A stretch of DNA of 64,000 nt from Ctena decussata (GCA_963989385.1 OZ022509.1:74608667-74672666), one strand, 5' to 3'; positions 1 to 10,074 are shown, counted from the first letter of the stretch. The notes: generated by a model from the sequence alone, not told the origin. Program-made: numbers and translations.

Positions 1-365
1 ATGGTCCTCTGGTTAGATTAACATTTATCCATTTCAAACGGATTTGTTTCCTCCAAAATTTATGATAAACACGATTTTGACATAGGAAATTTTCCATTTT
101 TGGATGGTGATGTTCTACCTCTTACGGGGTTTACATTTCTCAACTTATTCGGTTTGCTAGAGCGTCTAGTCGTGTGACTGACTTCAATGCCCGTAATTAA
201 AATTTGACAGCTAAGCTTCTGCAAGAGGGCTATCGGTATAATAAACTTTGAAAAGCTTTTTTTACCAAAATTCCATCGCCGACTCTATGAACTGGTTTCC
301 AAACTCAATGTCGGATTAAAAACTCTTTTGCAACAGAGCCTATTGGAACCAGACTTTTATAGTCT

Positions 366-580
366 TTTATATTATTTGGATCTTTTTGAAATAAGTCAGT
401 CTTTGAATCGACTGTCCAATTAAAATTAAGAAATTACAGTATGATTTTTTTTCTGGTTTCGTCACCAGATATTGTCAGGGTCACTGACGAGGCTTTATTA
501 GCCGAAACTACGTAGTCTGGCCCACGTTCCTACTTCTGTATATATTCTCTGCTCTTGAAGGAAATTTTTAAGATTTTAAT
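366..580 (+). mobile_element. Small hammerhead-bearing insert, copy 1
   Basis: This 215-bp block breaks the RT reading of P1 between the residues matching 'EPEFY' and 'LVYK'. It is flanked by TAGTCT at 360-365 and again at 581-586, which I read as a 6-bp target duplication. Its last 109 bp (472-580) recur almost identically at 8712-8820, ending at the same 'AAGATTTTAAT'; the left part is missing there. A shared right end with a ragged left end resembles 5'-truncated retro-copies. The block lies in the same orientation as the P coding strand here but in the opposite one in P2, so it moves independently of P. It may be a retrozyme-like unit; no ORF is present. Confidence 0.65.
478..523 (+). ncRNA. 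Type I hammerhead ribozyme, copy 1
   Basis: All hammerhead core parts are present in order. Stem I is GGGTCA (478-483) pairing with TGGCCC (518-523), six pairs including one G-U. The core CTGACGA (484-490) is followed by stem II GGCT/AGCC with loop TTATT, then GAAAC, a very short stem III (CTA/TAG closing on CG), and the cleavage triplet GTC with predicted cleavage after C517. Core order and open stem I make it type I. Short stem III is typical of metazoan retroelement hammerheads, which often work as dimers. The 46 bases are identical to the copy at 8718-8763. Confidence 0.85.
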
Positions 581-1399
581 TAGTCTATAAATTCAAAGAA
601 AAAAATCTGATCAGTTCAGAAAAATTATCGTACTTTACAAACGTATTGGATACAACATTAATATAATATGCAGTCTGCATATTTAGTGGTTAATCCAATC
701 ATGGTTTATAATTTTGCTTCCCTCTTTAATTGCACGCCTGTTGATCGGGCATCAGACTCAGTGATGGACCCGACAAAGTTTTGCCTTGTCTGTTGCTTAG
801 TTATTTGGGGTTCAACTGATAGTTTTCTTTTGCTCCGGTATTTCAGTGGTTTTAACATCCCAGAGGTCGCCTGATGTCGCAATACGACGTTTCTGTCGTC
901 CTCATCTCTGAGTCATCATAGGTCTTATCCGTGATTTGTTTGTTTTCGGCGGTAAATGTTTAAACTGCAGAAGCAGAGGGCGAACATTGGATCCAGTAAA
1001 ACTAGTTAAAGCCCCCACCCCCTCCCCACCAACCCCCAGTAATCTTTTGCTGACCGTTCAAAGGTGGTAATTCTGTTGTGGTTCCCCAGTGTTACATAGT
1101 GTTATGTCCGCTTGTCTATGGTCTCTAGCAGTCTGGTCACCTGAATAGCCGCCAATTCTGCTTTCTGTTTTGTTCTGTAAATTAAAATAAGATAGGTAAA
1201 AGTAGATGATGCTGCTGCTTTTAATTAGGGTAGCTGAATGACCATATGTTTGGGAAAGAGTTGCTCATTTGGTTTACTGTGCGTGTTTTTCGTGAACTTT
1301 TGTTAATTTTGTGTGCGTGGTTCTTTCCCTTTTGGTTTTGAGAGCGGAATGTGGGATTTGATTGAATTAATTCCTGGTCATTGCATGTTTGTTTACTTC

Positions 1400-2722
1400 T
1401 GAGATATCGACACCTGGGTATATTTGACACAGGACAGCAACTCAAGAGTTTGACCATGCTAGGTGTAAGATGTATGGAGTGGTTTTCTGACAATGCAGTT
1501 CGGGGCTGCAATCATCGCCCATTAAAAGATCTACACCCAATCCTTCCCGAGCAAGGTGAGATTGCAGTAGCAGCACTGAAAAAGGGAAAGTCTGCTGGTG
1601 TTGATAATATACCAGCAGAACTTGTTCAAGTAGGTGGGAAACCATGGTTGATGTTTTATACACAATGATTTGTAGAAAAATCTGGAAAAACAGGAGAGTG
1701 GCTGACCCCATTGACCCAGTTGATTATTACACTCCCTAAAAAGGGCAGCCCACAGCTCTGTCAGAACTGCAGATCCATCAGCCTAATCAGTTCGCCGAGC
1801 TAAGCCATTTTGAATGTCATCTTGAAAGTTGAAATGGCTAAAATCCCATGTGGATATATCACTGAAGAACAGGCTTGATTCAGAGTCGGGTTGAGCAACA
1901 AAGAACAGATCGGCAGTCTCAAAACCTTGTGTAAAAAGTACCTTAAACATCAGCAGAATCTGTACCTCGTCCCCGTAGATTGAAAAAAATGGCATGTATG
2001 ACATGTAGCCTTAAGAGATACCATGCAAATTTGTCAGTGCAAATTTAGTTCGCGCCATTGACCTATGACAAGGAATTAAGTGCAGTTCAAGTGAATAGCA
2101 GCATGGGAGAAAGATTCAGAACAACAGTTATAATTAGACGCTGATGCCTTCTCTCACCCATCCTCCTCAACATTTTTTCTTGTAAAATGATGTCTGGTGC
2201 TCTGGAAGAATACGACGGAAATGTTAGTATACACGACAAATATATTATCAGTCTGTGGTTTGCCTATGACATTGACGCTCTTGCTGGGTATTTGTAGCTT
2301 GTTAACGCTTCCAACTTTTGGCTGTTTATTTTGAGTTCACCCTGGATGCCACTGACACTGTTGTCATCAGTTTGTTCTTCTCAGCACTTATCTCCAGGTT
2401 ATGTTGAGACTTTCAAGTAGGGCTTCTAGTTCCGGCTCTTCCTTGTAACAACTGTCTTAGATGATGGCTCAAAACCAGAGGTTCCCTCAAAGATTGCACA
2501 AGCCACTGCAGCTTTGACAAAGATGAAGCCAGTTTAGAGAAGTAACAAAATGTCTCTTAGATAAAGGATGAAACTGGTGCCTTCCATTGTTATGTGAGTT
2601 GTCGACCTTGATTGCAGAACTAGAGAAAAGAACGCAGACCTTTGAGATGTGATTATACAGAAGGTTACCTAACATCTCGTACAAGTACCAAGTAACCAAT
2701 AAGAAAGTTCGCAGAAAGGTCC
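1400..2722 (+). pseudogene. LINE reverse transcriptase pseudogene
   Basis: Broken plus-strand reading of a non-LTR RT. Around 1560-1640 there is 'KKGKSAGVDNIPAEL' (RT block 0/1 of LINE RTs), then 'LIITLPKKG' and 'RSISLIS' near 1720-1790, 'ITEEQA.FR' near 1860, and a palm-like stretch near 2270 in place of the FADD box. From about 2490 the C-terminal 'SKIAQATAALTKMKP' connection appears. Many stops and frameshifts show a long-dead copy. It is host to the P4 fragment just downstream. Family assignment beyond LINE is uncertain. Confidence 0.75.
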
Positions 2723-2965
2723 AAAGTAAAAGATGGGCAATGCTCAGGAATTAATACAATCAAATCCCACATTCCGCTCTCAGAACCAATAGGGAAAGAA
2801 GCACATGCACACAGAAAGTGACACAAGTTTACGAAAGACACGCACAGTAAACCGAATGAGCAGCTCTTTCCCAAACAGATGGTCATTCAGCTACCCCAGT
2901 AACAACATCAGTATCTATTTTTACTTATTTTTTATTTTAGTTACAAAACAACACAAAACAGAAGG
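2723..2965 (-). mobile_element. P element tail fragment P4
   Basis: The minus strand repeats the P tail seen in plus orientation at about 1150-1390: 'GTAGCTGAATGACCAT', 'GGGAAAGAGCTGCTC', 'GAGAGCGGAATGTGGGATTT'. With P1 it forms an inverted pair of about 160-230 bp arms flanking the LINE pseudogene at 1400-2722. It interrupts the LINE C-terminal reading, which resumes at about 2966. Confidence 0.75.
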
Positions 2966-3180
2966 CAGATTGGACAGCAAGCAGCCATTTGAGAATATAA
3001 AAATCATGATCATGGTCAAGAAATGGTGAAAAAAGAGAGATTGACAGAAGAAGAAGTGGAAATATCAAAGAGTGGACGGGGACTGACTTTTCCTGCAGAA
3101 CTAGGGCAGCTGATAACATGATTAGGTAGAAAGGTCTTGAAAGGATGTCATCCGTGGTGCTCCAACGACCTTGCAAATTT
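2966..3180 (+). pseudogene. LINE C-terminal tail, fragment a
   Basis: Continues the LINE pseudogene after the P4 insertion. Readable pieces include 'MVKKW' and 'NIKEWTG' (near 3058-3078) and 'VLQRPC' before about 3175, which is the typical end of this LINE class ('REWTG...' then 'RRP'). The frame is broken. It is followed at 3181-3240 by a short AT-rich palindromic patch built from TAGTCTAGACTA and TAGACTAGACTA. Confidence 0.6.
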
Positions 3181-3240
3181 TATAGGATAGTCTAGACTAT
3201 CTATACTAGTGTATAGACTAGACTAGTGTACCTTAAAATT

Positions 3241-3539
3241 CTCTCAAGGATTGTTCAAGTCACTGCAGTTCTGACAAAGATGGAACCAAACTGGGGTGAT
3301 ATCAACATACCCCAATCTTGGATCAAAGATGAAACTGATGTGCTCCCTTGTCATAGCCATATTCCTGTATGCATGTGAGTTGTGAACATTGACGACAGAA
3401 CTAGAGAAAAAAGCAGGCCTTGGAGATGAGTTGATACAGAAGGTGGACCATGGAACTATTGAGGAAGTTCGCACAAATATCCAAGCAGCCATTGTTGAAT
3501 ATGATGAAGTTTTGATCATGGTTATGAAATGAAACTTTA
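3241..3539 (+). pseudogene. LINE 3' end, fragment b (left part, host of the LTR element)
   Basis: A second truncated LINE end in the same orientation as fragment a. It reads 'RIVQVTAVLTKMEP', then in another frame 'IFLYACELWTLTTELEKK' near 3355-3420, and 'IQAAI' near 3480. The reading stops at the LTR boundary at 3540 and resumes at 11617 in the same frame, so it is the empty-site context for the LTR retrotransposon. Confidence 0.65.
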
Positions 3540-3713
3540 CGCCAGTATAAGGTAACACAATATAACGAAGAAAACACTGCTGGAATTGATTTAATGAAGA
3601 AGTCCAGAAAATTCGCGCTCCAACAAATTGAGAAGCAAAAATGGGAATAATAAGGTAAGTAACTCTTGCTCTTGACCAACCTCAATTGATATAACAACAA
3701 CTGCACTCTGGCG
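3540..3713 (-). repeat. 3' LTR
   Basis: 174-bp direct repeat of 11443-11616, differing only in one base near 3695 (AACAACAAC here, AACTACAAC there). The ends are CGCCAG and CTGGCG rather than TG...CA. It lies directly downstream, on the minus strand, of a purine tract. Confidence 0.92.
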
Positions 3714-3716
3714 CAA

Positions 3717-3744
3717 TCTCCCTTTCTCTCTCTTCTCTCTCTCC
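3717..3744 (-). other. Polypurine tract
   Basis: On the plus strand this is an uninterrupted pyrimidine run, so the minus strand carries a 28-nt purine run of GA repeats ending three bases before the 3' LTR. This is the expected plus-strand primer of LTR retrotransposons. Confidence 0.8.
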
Positions 3745-3943
3745 GAAAAAGAAAACATATATTTACAACGTGACCTGGAAACAATAATGTGTACTTAGGA
3801 GAGACAATCAATTTCATAAATTGTAGACATATGCGAAACAAATCACTGGATTTGCTTATTAAACTTTCTCGATGAAAGAACTATCTCATAAGATTAGTAA
3901 TTGTCTTTCATGCTGGTGTGCTATCATGACCACCACTAACTAG

Positions 3944-5010
3944 TCAGTCTAAAACATAATCCTCCAAATATTTTGGAGGGCGAGAAATTCTCTGTGGTCT
4001 TTGCCTCGCAGGAACAGTGACACCACATGGGTCAGGGGTATGTATAAGCGGTTCAGCGGGTCTTGGAAGATCTGGGACAGTATCAGGGCTCTCAGGTGAT
4101 CCTAGAAGAAAAGGAAACTCGGTGGTGCTGTCAGAGTCATTAAGGGTTTGAGGACTATTTGCGAGGGTCGGATGAATAGGGACAGAATGATCTGCAGGCT
4201 GAGTTAGTATGGAAGGTATGTCGACAAGTGTTGGAGGGGTCTGAATTACAACCTCACCATCACTGTCGCTGTTCTCAAAACATTTATGGGGAACGGACCA
4301 TGTTTTTCATTAGGCACACGGTAACATTCTGAAGTTTTAACCTTGTAGGATGTGGCTCGTAGCTGATTACCAACGAATTTCTTAACAAAACACCAGTCAC
4401 CATCCATGGAAACGACCAAGTATCTGTTGCGGGCACGAGTTTTGTCCTTATCAGTATACAAATATACAAGATCGCCTACATTTAAGGGGTCGTTCTGTAA
4501 GATTTTACGTCTGTTATGCTTTGAAGTGGTACTTGACGGATGATTTAGAATGCGATTTTTATGCTGATTCAATATGACGTCACGATCTGAGACTGAGAGT
4601 TGTTCATGGGTAAACTGACTACGCTGAGTCCAAAGCTCGCGAGCCGAAAGACCTGAGTATCTGATTCTAGAGTTTAATCCAGCAATAGCGGTAGCCAGAT
4701 GTAAATGAGACACGGAACCCCCACCAGGCTGTTGACGTAACAATTCGTCTTGCAATTCTGAAATTGCCTTTTCTGCAACCGGGATTTTATTGACGTTTTT
4801 AATGCGTCCGATTTCTAGAGAAATGTGAAGGTTCTTCAGTATGTCATCATCCTTTAGAGAAACAAACCCTGGAGCTGGATCGACACGAACAACGGCATTC
4901 GGACCATCTAAAGATGAAGCTCTAAGCAAAGGCACGCTAAGGCGTCACGTAAAGTGTCACGCTTCTCATTGTCAATGAGGCAAGCTGCAGTATAAGAGGA
5001 AACTGTCTCT
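3944..5010 (-). pseudogene. Integrase catalytic core and C-terminal part (gypsy)
   Basis: The minus-strand frame from about 5010 down to 4246 reads through the end of the integrase core ('TVSSYTAACLIDNE', 'RDALACLCLELHL', then 'LDGPNAVVRVDPAPGF', a typical D,D-35-E neighbourhood) and into a C-terminal domain with 'DPLNVGDLVYLYTDKDK' and 'RYLVVSMDGDWCFVKKF'. Near 4260-4290 the frame shifts; the other frame is open from there to a stop at 3944-3946, rich in P, S and T, and ends 'RPPKYLEDYVLD'. The N-terminal zinc domain and core start are absent here; they lie inverted at 5441-5822. Confidence 0.8.
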
Positions 5011-5014
5011 CTGA

Positions 5015-5440
5015 GAATCAGTCACCAGTTGAGCCCCGGTGGACCAAGCAACAGACAAAAAGGCTCCGGTCCCAACCAACTAAAATATATAGCTTTAGGT
5101 CGGGGCCATCATAGAGTCTGACGACCGATCCCCCGGTGTGCAATTAAAGAGTGCAGCAAAGCTATCAACCGTGATTGGGTTAATCACTAAGCATGCAGAC
5201 TGTCGCATAACATTTAAATTATAGCCAATACGTTTGTGACGTATTATTATTTTTCGGAATTGGTCAGAAAAATCAGTCCTACCCTTAATCTTTTTGAATT
5301 TGTATACTAAGTCACCATAAAATTCTGGTTCCGATAGGCCTTGGTGTAAAAGAAATTTTAATCCGACATCAAATTTTGAAACCAGTTCATGGTGTCTGCG
5401 ATAGAATTTAGAAAAAGCCTTTCTAAGCTTATGATATCTT
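5015..5440 (-). pseudogene. P element RT C-terminus, fragment P3a
   Basis: Minus-strand reading 'RYHKLRKAFSKFYRRHHELV' down to 'SSDSMMAPT' is about 80% like the C-terminus of the P2 RT and stops at the same place (5095). About 80 bp of the same 3' untranslated sequence follow ('ACCAGTTGAGCCCCGG' here, 'ACCAGTTGAACCCCGG' at 9056). The RT is 5'-truncated exactly where gypsy integrase sequence begins at 5441. The P tail that should follow lies in opposite orientation at 5823-6145, which shows an inversion. Confidence 0.8.
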
Positions 5441-5822
5441 AAAGCGATATCTTGCTGTAGCATCTATTGCAAAAGATGGGCTCTTAGTTGTTCCCCGTAA
5501 CGACCCCTTAGCCCCATCACGTGAGTTAATCATAGTACCCCGTTCTGTCTCGCATGGCCTAGTCACTGCTCTTCATATCAGACTTGATCATCCATCCAAA
5601 CATCAGCTCCAGCTGGTAATGAAGAGGCATTTTTATGTCCTTGATATGATCAAAGTAATTGACCAGGTCATTGATTCCTGCCATATTTGCTCTTCATTAC
5701 AAACATTTCCTCGGTCCTTGTTAACTCAATCCTGTGACGACCCCCCAGAAGTAATAGGCATGTCATTCGCCGCTGATGTTCTTAAACAAAATCGCCAACT
5801 CAGATACCACTTCAGATACTGA
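5441..5822 (+). pseudogene. Gypsy integrase zinc domain, inverted fragment
   Basis: Plus-strand frame beginning 'KRYLAVASIAKDGLLVVPR' and including 'ALHIRLDHPSKHQLQLVMKR' and 'VIDSCHICSS', the HHCC zinc domain of retroviral-type integrases (H..H..C..C), then 'GMSFAADVL', the first catalytic Asp region. Every other coding piece of the gypsy element is on the minus strand. Its left end is contiguous in sense with the end of the RNase H/linker reading near 6146, and its right end with the integrase core beginning near 5010. It is therefore the missing middle of the same integrase, flipped. Confidence 0.82.
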
Positions 5823-6145
5823 GGGTGGGGTTGGGCCTGTAAAATCGATTTAAGCCCCCCAGTAATTCATTACTGACCGTTCCAAGGCGGTAGTTCTGTT
5901 GTGGTTCTCTGTTGCCTGTTTTTGGTGTCAGAGTTTCTGTGATGTTTTACCTTATGCATGTTCTTATTATTTTTGGTTCGGTTTAGGTTGCTGAGTGGCC
6001 ACCTTTTGGGAAGAAGCTGCTCACTCGGTTGGCCATATGTTCTCTGTATCTTGATTATTTGTAATCTTAGTTGTTTCCAACTATGGTTTGAGGGCTGGAT
6101 TTGGATTTTGATTGTTTCAGTTCCTGGTCTTTGCATACTTTTTAC
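5823..6145 (+). mobile_element. P element tail, fragment P3b
   Basis: Plus-strand P tail: 'AAGCCCCCCAGTAATTC' and 'ACTGACCGTTCCAAGGCGG' near 5850-5890, 'TTTTGGGAAGAAGCTGCTC' near 6005-6025, 'TTTCAGTTCCTGGTCTTTGC' near 6115-6137. Without the hammerhead insert, the block around 5835-5855 shows the uninterrupted P sequence. It abuts gypsy linker sequence at about 6146. Confidence 0.75.
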
Positions 6146-6905
6146 TTTTACATCTTTCACATTTGTAACTTTTTTGGAAGGTCGGGTACCCTGTTTCAAG
6201 TGGGCATGAGTACGGCGGAGATCCGGGCATTCTGACTGGATATCCAACCAGGATGATCTGGTGGTAAATGGTAACTTAGTTGTATTGTTGATTACCTCTT
6301 GTACAGTGACAGGGCGATCAACAGCATCTTCGGTTTGTATGATAAAACTGCAAAGTGGACAGCGCGGTTCGACGCACTCGGGCGCATTTCGACTAGCGAA
6401 GTCAGAGGGGATATTGGCTGATCCATTTAAATGTCGCACGCTAACCTGATACCTACTAACTATTGACAAAAAGGATGTGACACGAGGACTGGCTGAAAAT
6501 TCACCCGTTGCCAACTTATCTACAGCCTGAACACATGGTTTACTGTCAGTCAGAACACACGCATTAAGCTTTGATTGAATAATATAGGGACTAAAGTGTT
6601 CCACTGCAGCAGCAATGCACAATGTCTCAATTTCGCACGGTAACCATGTGATTTGATGTTTTCTTAACTTGGCGCTAAAGAATCCAGCTAGCGATAATCT
6701 ATTACCACGTGAAATGTATAATGTTGCACCAATGCCAGGTTTTGAAACCGAACCATCAGTGACTATCCATAACTGGTCATCAGCGCGAGGAAGGGTTATA
6801 GTTTTACGGGTTGATAATGAATTTTGGGCATTTTGGAAACACTGAGATAAGTCCTCTGTCCAAACTACGCGATCTTTTGATTGCTTTCCTGCAATGGTAT
6901 TGTCT
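6146..6905 (-). pseudogene. Gypsy RNase H and linker
   Basis: The minus strand reads an RNase H fold with all acidic landmarks: '[19 protein letters not shown]' (first catalytic Asp), '[17 protein letters not shown]' (Glu), '[18 protein letters not shown]' (Asp), and '[16 protein letters not shown]' near the final catalytic position. A Cys-rich linker '[13 protein letters not shown]' and the pre-integrase linker '[13 protein letters not shown]' follow. This stretch is in one frame and looks undamaged; it ends where P3b begins. It degrades the RNA strand during reverse transcription in related elements. Confidence 0.82.
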
Positions 6906-6910
6906 AGGTC

Positions 6911-8325
6911 TTATATCAGCTGCGAACACTTAGGCAAGACGCGACCAAGTACCTTATATGCTCCTATAAAGGAACGGAGTCCACGAACTGTTTCGGGAGG
7001 AGGGCAAGTGGAAAGAACAGCAATGCGATGAGGACTGGCAGATAATGTGCCTTGATTCCAGATCCACTCTAGTATTACTGTGGAGCGAGGACCGACGACA
7101 GTCTTAGAAGCTGACAAATGCAAGTAGGCCTTCTTGAGTGCTTGAAGTACTTTTGTCCAATTACAAAGTAATCCCTCTGGGGTACTGCCCCCGCAGTACA
7201 AATCATCAGCGAGCTTTGCGACGATGCCATCTTGCAAAAAATGTTCAAGAACGCGCCTCGAGTGCTGTTTCTGAGCCTGGCATGCCCATAGCGCACCTTG
7301 TATATACTCGGACGCCACGAAAAGGGGTTGCGACCCCACAGAACTTCATAGAAGACTTAGACAAAGGGATCTGGTAGAACGCGCTTGTCAGGTCTGTCTG
7401 AACTATATACTTCCACTGTACTATTGTGCGGAGGGTGGAGTCAACATCAGGCATTAGAGAGGGATGTGGTTTGCTGTACCGACCAACGTCACTAAAAGCA
7501 GTTACTAAACGAAAACCACCTAATGATTTTTTTACTAAGAAAGACGGATTAAGATACTCAGCTGTGATGCCAAGGTCTTCCGGGCGTCGGAAAACACCTT
7601 GAGTCTCTAAATCATCAAACCGTTGTAGTAACTCGACTAACTTATCGCGCGAGTACTGACGAACTTTACCTTTACGCTGTGGAGGTAGGGTAGGTCCCAT
7701 ATTTATAGTGGCCTCGAAGTGGCCAAATGAGCCATTGTATGTGGTAAATTGGGGATTAAACACGTCATCATAATCTTGTAGTACACTTTGAAACTTTGAG
7801 CGCATGTCTATTGTGTACCTTACTTGGCAAAAATGTTCATTTTTACTCACAAGTTGGGGCTCTTCACAGTCATTGACAATGCGTACCTTACCGCTAACAG
7901 CCTCTAATATGTGAGGATGTGGCCAGGTTTTCGGAGTCTTTGAGCAATCTGGGCGGGACTCAACAGAAACGGTGCAGTCAGGACTGAACTCATGTGGTAA
8001 AGTCATCTCAAAATAATCCCCGGGCCAGATTACAGATGTAGATGGGGACCTTAAAACAACGGCTTGGGTGCGACGAATACGGTTGAGAGTAGAATCGGGA
8101 GACGAGGAACCGTAACAGACCACATCAGAATCTCCTATAATGATTTCGTTTTTTGATGGTCTTAAGGAGATGTCATTGGTAGTCATGAAAGGTATACCAG
8201 CTAAAATGTCAATATTAAGGTCATTCACAACTAACGCTCCTAGCCTCAGATCAATATTGTTTCGTGATAGTAATAATTGAGTTTCACCAGCAATTGACAA
8301 GGGTGTTACACCGTCAGCTTGTAAA
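6911..8325 (-). pseudogene. Gypsy protease C-terminal half and reverse transcriptase
   Basis: The minus frame from about 8325 begins 'LQADGVTPLSIAGET', the distal part of a retropepsin, with 'VNDLNIDILAGIPFM'. The linker is followed by RT: 'GVFRRPEDLGI' and 'NPSFLVKK' (fingers), 'GGFRLVTAFSDV', 'YIVQTDLTSAFYQIPL' (first catalytic Asp), and '[10 protein letters not shown]'. A frameshift near 7250-7290 moves the reading to the frame with '[13 protein letters not shown]' (the ADDL form of the YxDD box) and '[16 protein letters not shown]' (connection). About 470 codons of RT region are present. One frameshift is the only obvious damage here. Confidence 0.85.
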
Positions 8326-8711
8326 TTTAAAGAGTAACTACACTTCAGGAACTGACTGAATCAGATCCCAAACCCTATCCCCAACATCAAAGGGAAAGAT
8401 TGAAAAAGACATCCCAACAAACAATAAATTACAAGTGATAAGCCGAGTCAGCAGCTCTTTCCCAAATAGATGGCAACTCAGCTATCTTTATTGAACTAAA
8501 TAATTTAGACCAACAGACGGGTTACAACGGACTAAGCAAATTATATGAAAAACATTTAACAATTATTTTTACCTATTTTCTATTTTTATGATAGAAGGAT
8601 TAAACTGAGAACACAATAAATTAAACAGCACTGAACAGAAAACAAATGCAACCGCAACAAAAGTACCGCCTTGGGACGGTCAGTAATAACTACTGGGGGG
8701 TTTAAACCGGC

Positions 8712-8820
8712 TTGTCAGGGTCACTGACGAGGCTTTATTAGCCGAAACTACGTAGTCTGGCCCATGTTCCTACTTCTGTATGTATTCTCTGCTCTTGAAG
8801 GAACTTTTTAAGATTTTAAT
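8712..8820 (+). mobile_element. Small hammerhead-bearing insert, copy 2
   Basis: 109 bp nearly identical to 472-580 and ending at the same AAGATTTTAAT. It interrupts the P2 tail; the uninterrupted sequence is seen at about 985-1000 (P1) and 5835-5850 (P3b), neither of which carries it. It is antisense to the P2 RT, whereas copy 1 is sense to the P1 RT. Its left 106 bp are missing relative to copy 1. No clear target duplication is visible at this copy. Confidence 0.65.
8718..8763 (+). ncRNA. Type I hammerhead ribozyme, copy 2
   Basis: Identical over all 46 nt to copy 1: stem I GGGTCA/TGGCCC, core CTGACGA (8724-8730), stem II GGCT-TTATT-AGCC, GAAAC (8744-8748), minimal stem III, GTC with cleavage predicted after C8757. 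Flanking bases differ at a few sites while the core does not. Confidence 0.85.
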
Positions 8821-9122
8821 TTTACTGGGCCCAAACCTTCACCCTCACCCTCCGCTGCGGTGCACACAATTAGTTGGTAGTTCGGTTCGTATGGAGGTCC
8901 CCTAACTCATCAGAGAGTCATCACGGTCAACAATTAAGATCAATAAAAGACCGTGATGAAGCAAGGATGAGGACTCGACAGACAAAACATGTTGAGACAC
9001 CCGGAGATCCCTGGGGCGTCAGCAACACCACTGGAGTACTGGAGCAAAAGAAGACCACCAGTTGAACCCCGGTGGGCCAAGAAACAGACAAACATCCGGC
9101 CCCAACCAACTAATATATAGCT

Positions 9123-10074
9123 TTATGTAGGGGCTGTCATAGAGTCTGAACCCCGACCCACCGGCGTGCAATTAAAGAGGACAGCAAAGTTGTCAACCGT
9201 GATTGGGTTAACCACTAAGCATGAAGACTGTCGCTTTACATCTATGTTATAGCCAATGCGTTTAAATCGTATGATAATTTTCTTAAATTGATCGGGAAAT
9301 TCTGTTTTCCCTACGATTTTGCGTAATTTATATACTAAGTCACCATAAAATTCAGGTTCCGATAGGCCTTGTTGCAAAAGTGACCTTAACCTTATATTAT
9401 ATTTAGAAACCAATTCAAAGTGTCTACGATAAAATTTAGAAAAAGCTTTCCGAAGTTTATGATACCGATACCCCTGCTGTAAAAGCTTGGCAGTCAAACT
9501 TTTATTACGAGCATTGAAATCAGCCAGATGACTAGACACCCTAGCGAAGCGAATAAGCTGAGAAATGTAAACACCATAAGAAGTGGTGCGGGGAACATCA
9601 TCATCCAAAAACGGAAAATTAACAATGTCGAAATCAAAATCGTCGCGTTTGTCATAAATTTTAGATGAAACAAATCCATCTAAAATAGATAAATGTAAAT
9701 CCAAAAATGGGGCCTCGGTATCAGAAGTATTTGCTTTATTTAACTGCAATTCAGCAGGATAAATTTGACTAACCATTTCTTCAAAATAAGGGTTGTCAAT
9801 ATTTAAAAGGTCGTCCAAGTATCTAGACGTTGAGTTGAATGCTTCAATGACATGAGCTTGAGTATCATCAGAAAGAGACATCATAAAGTCTCTTTCATAG
9901 CAAAATAGAAACAAATCTGCTACAAGAGGAGCGCAATTAGTACCCATCGGAATTCCTATAATTTGTCTGTGTAACTTAGTACCGAATCTGATGAAAATGT
10001 TATCTAGAAGATATACTAAAGCATCACAAACATTTTGGCAAGACCACATTTTAAACCTTTTTTGGTCATGGAAA
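9123..10074 (-). pseudogene. P element reverse transcriptase, C-terminal 310 aa
   Basis: One open minus-strand frame, but 5'-truncated. Near the start it reads 'NVCDALVYLLDNIFIRFG', then the RT motif 'IGIPMGTNCAPLVADLFLF' (block 4/B), the catalytic box 'RYLDDLL' (YxDD-type, with both Asp), 'EAPFLDLHLSI' (motif D/E region), and a thumb-like basic stretch 'KLRKAFSKFYRRHFELVSKY'. It ends at 9123 without a GIY-YIG or other nuclease. The motif order fits a Penelope-like or related non-LTR RT of a kind widespread in marine animals; I cannot place it more exactly. The open frame suggests this copy is younger than P1. Confidence 0.75.

Larger units (their letters stand above)
1..1395 (+). pseudogene. 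Degenerate RT element fragment P1
   Basis: The plus strand matches, with frameshifts and stops, the C-terminal half of the reverse transcriptase read on the minus strand at 9123-10049: 'GFVSSKIYDK', then 'ELVSKLNVGLK', and near 668-770 'LVVNPI' and 'LFNCTP'. The untranslated tail follows: a C-rich block with 'GCTGACCGTTC' near 1005-1090, then 'GGGAAAGAGTTGCTC' near 1250, ending about 1395. The same tail blocks recur at 5823-6145, 8326-8710 and 2723-2965, so P is one dispersed family. The coding part is interrupted at 366-580 by a hammerhead-bearing insert. No catalytic YxDD box is included and there is no intact frame; it is a dead 5'-truncated copy running off the left window edge. Confidence 0.8.
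8326..10074 (-). mobile_element. P element insertion P2 in the gypsy protease gene
   Basis: Bounded by GTAAA at 8321-8325 and 10075-10079, a 5-bp duplication. Deleting the insert plus one GTAAA restores the protease frame without a frameshift. In minus orientation it holds a 5'-truncated RT (10074-9123), a 3' untranslated part and the tail ending 'TCAGTTCCTGAAG' next to the duplication. A hammerhead unit is inserted in its tail in the opposite orientation (8712-8820). No GIY-YIG endonuclease follows the RT. Confidence 0.82.

Noticed and set aside
8712..8820. Hammerhead as part of a Penelope pseudo-LTR of P2
   Set aside because: It is antisense to the RT, missing from the equivalent place in P1 and P3b, and the P sequence is continuous without it.
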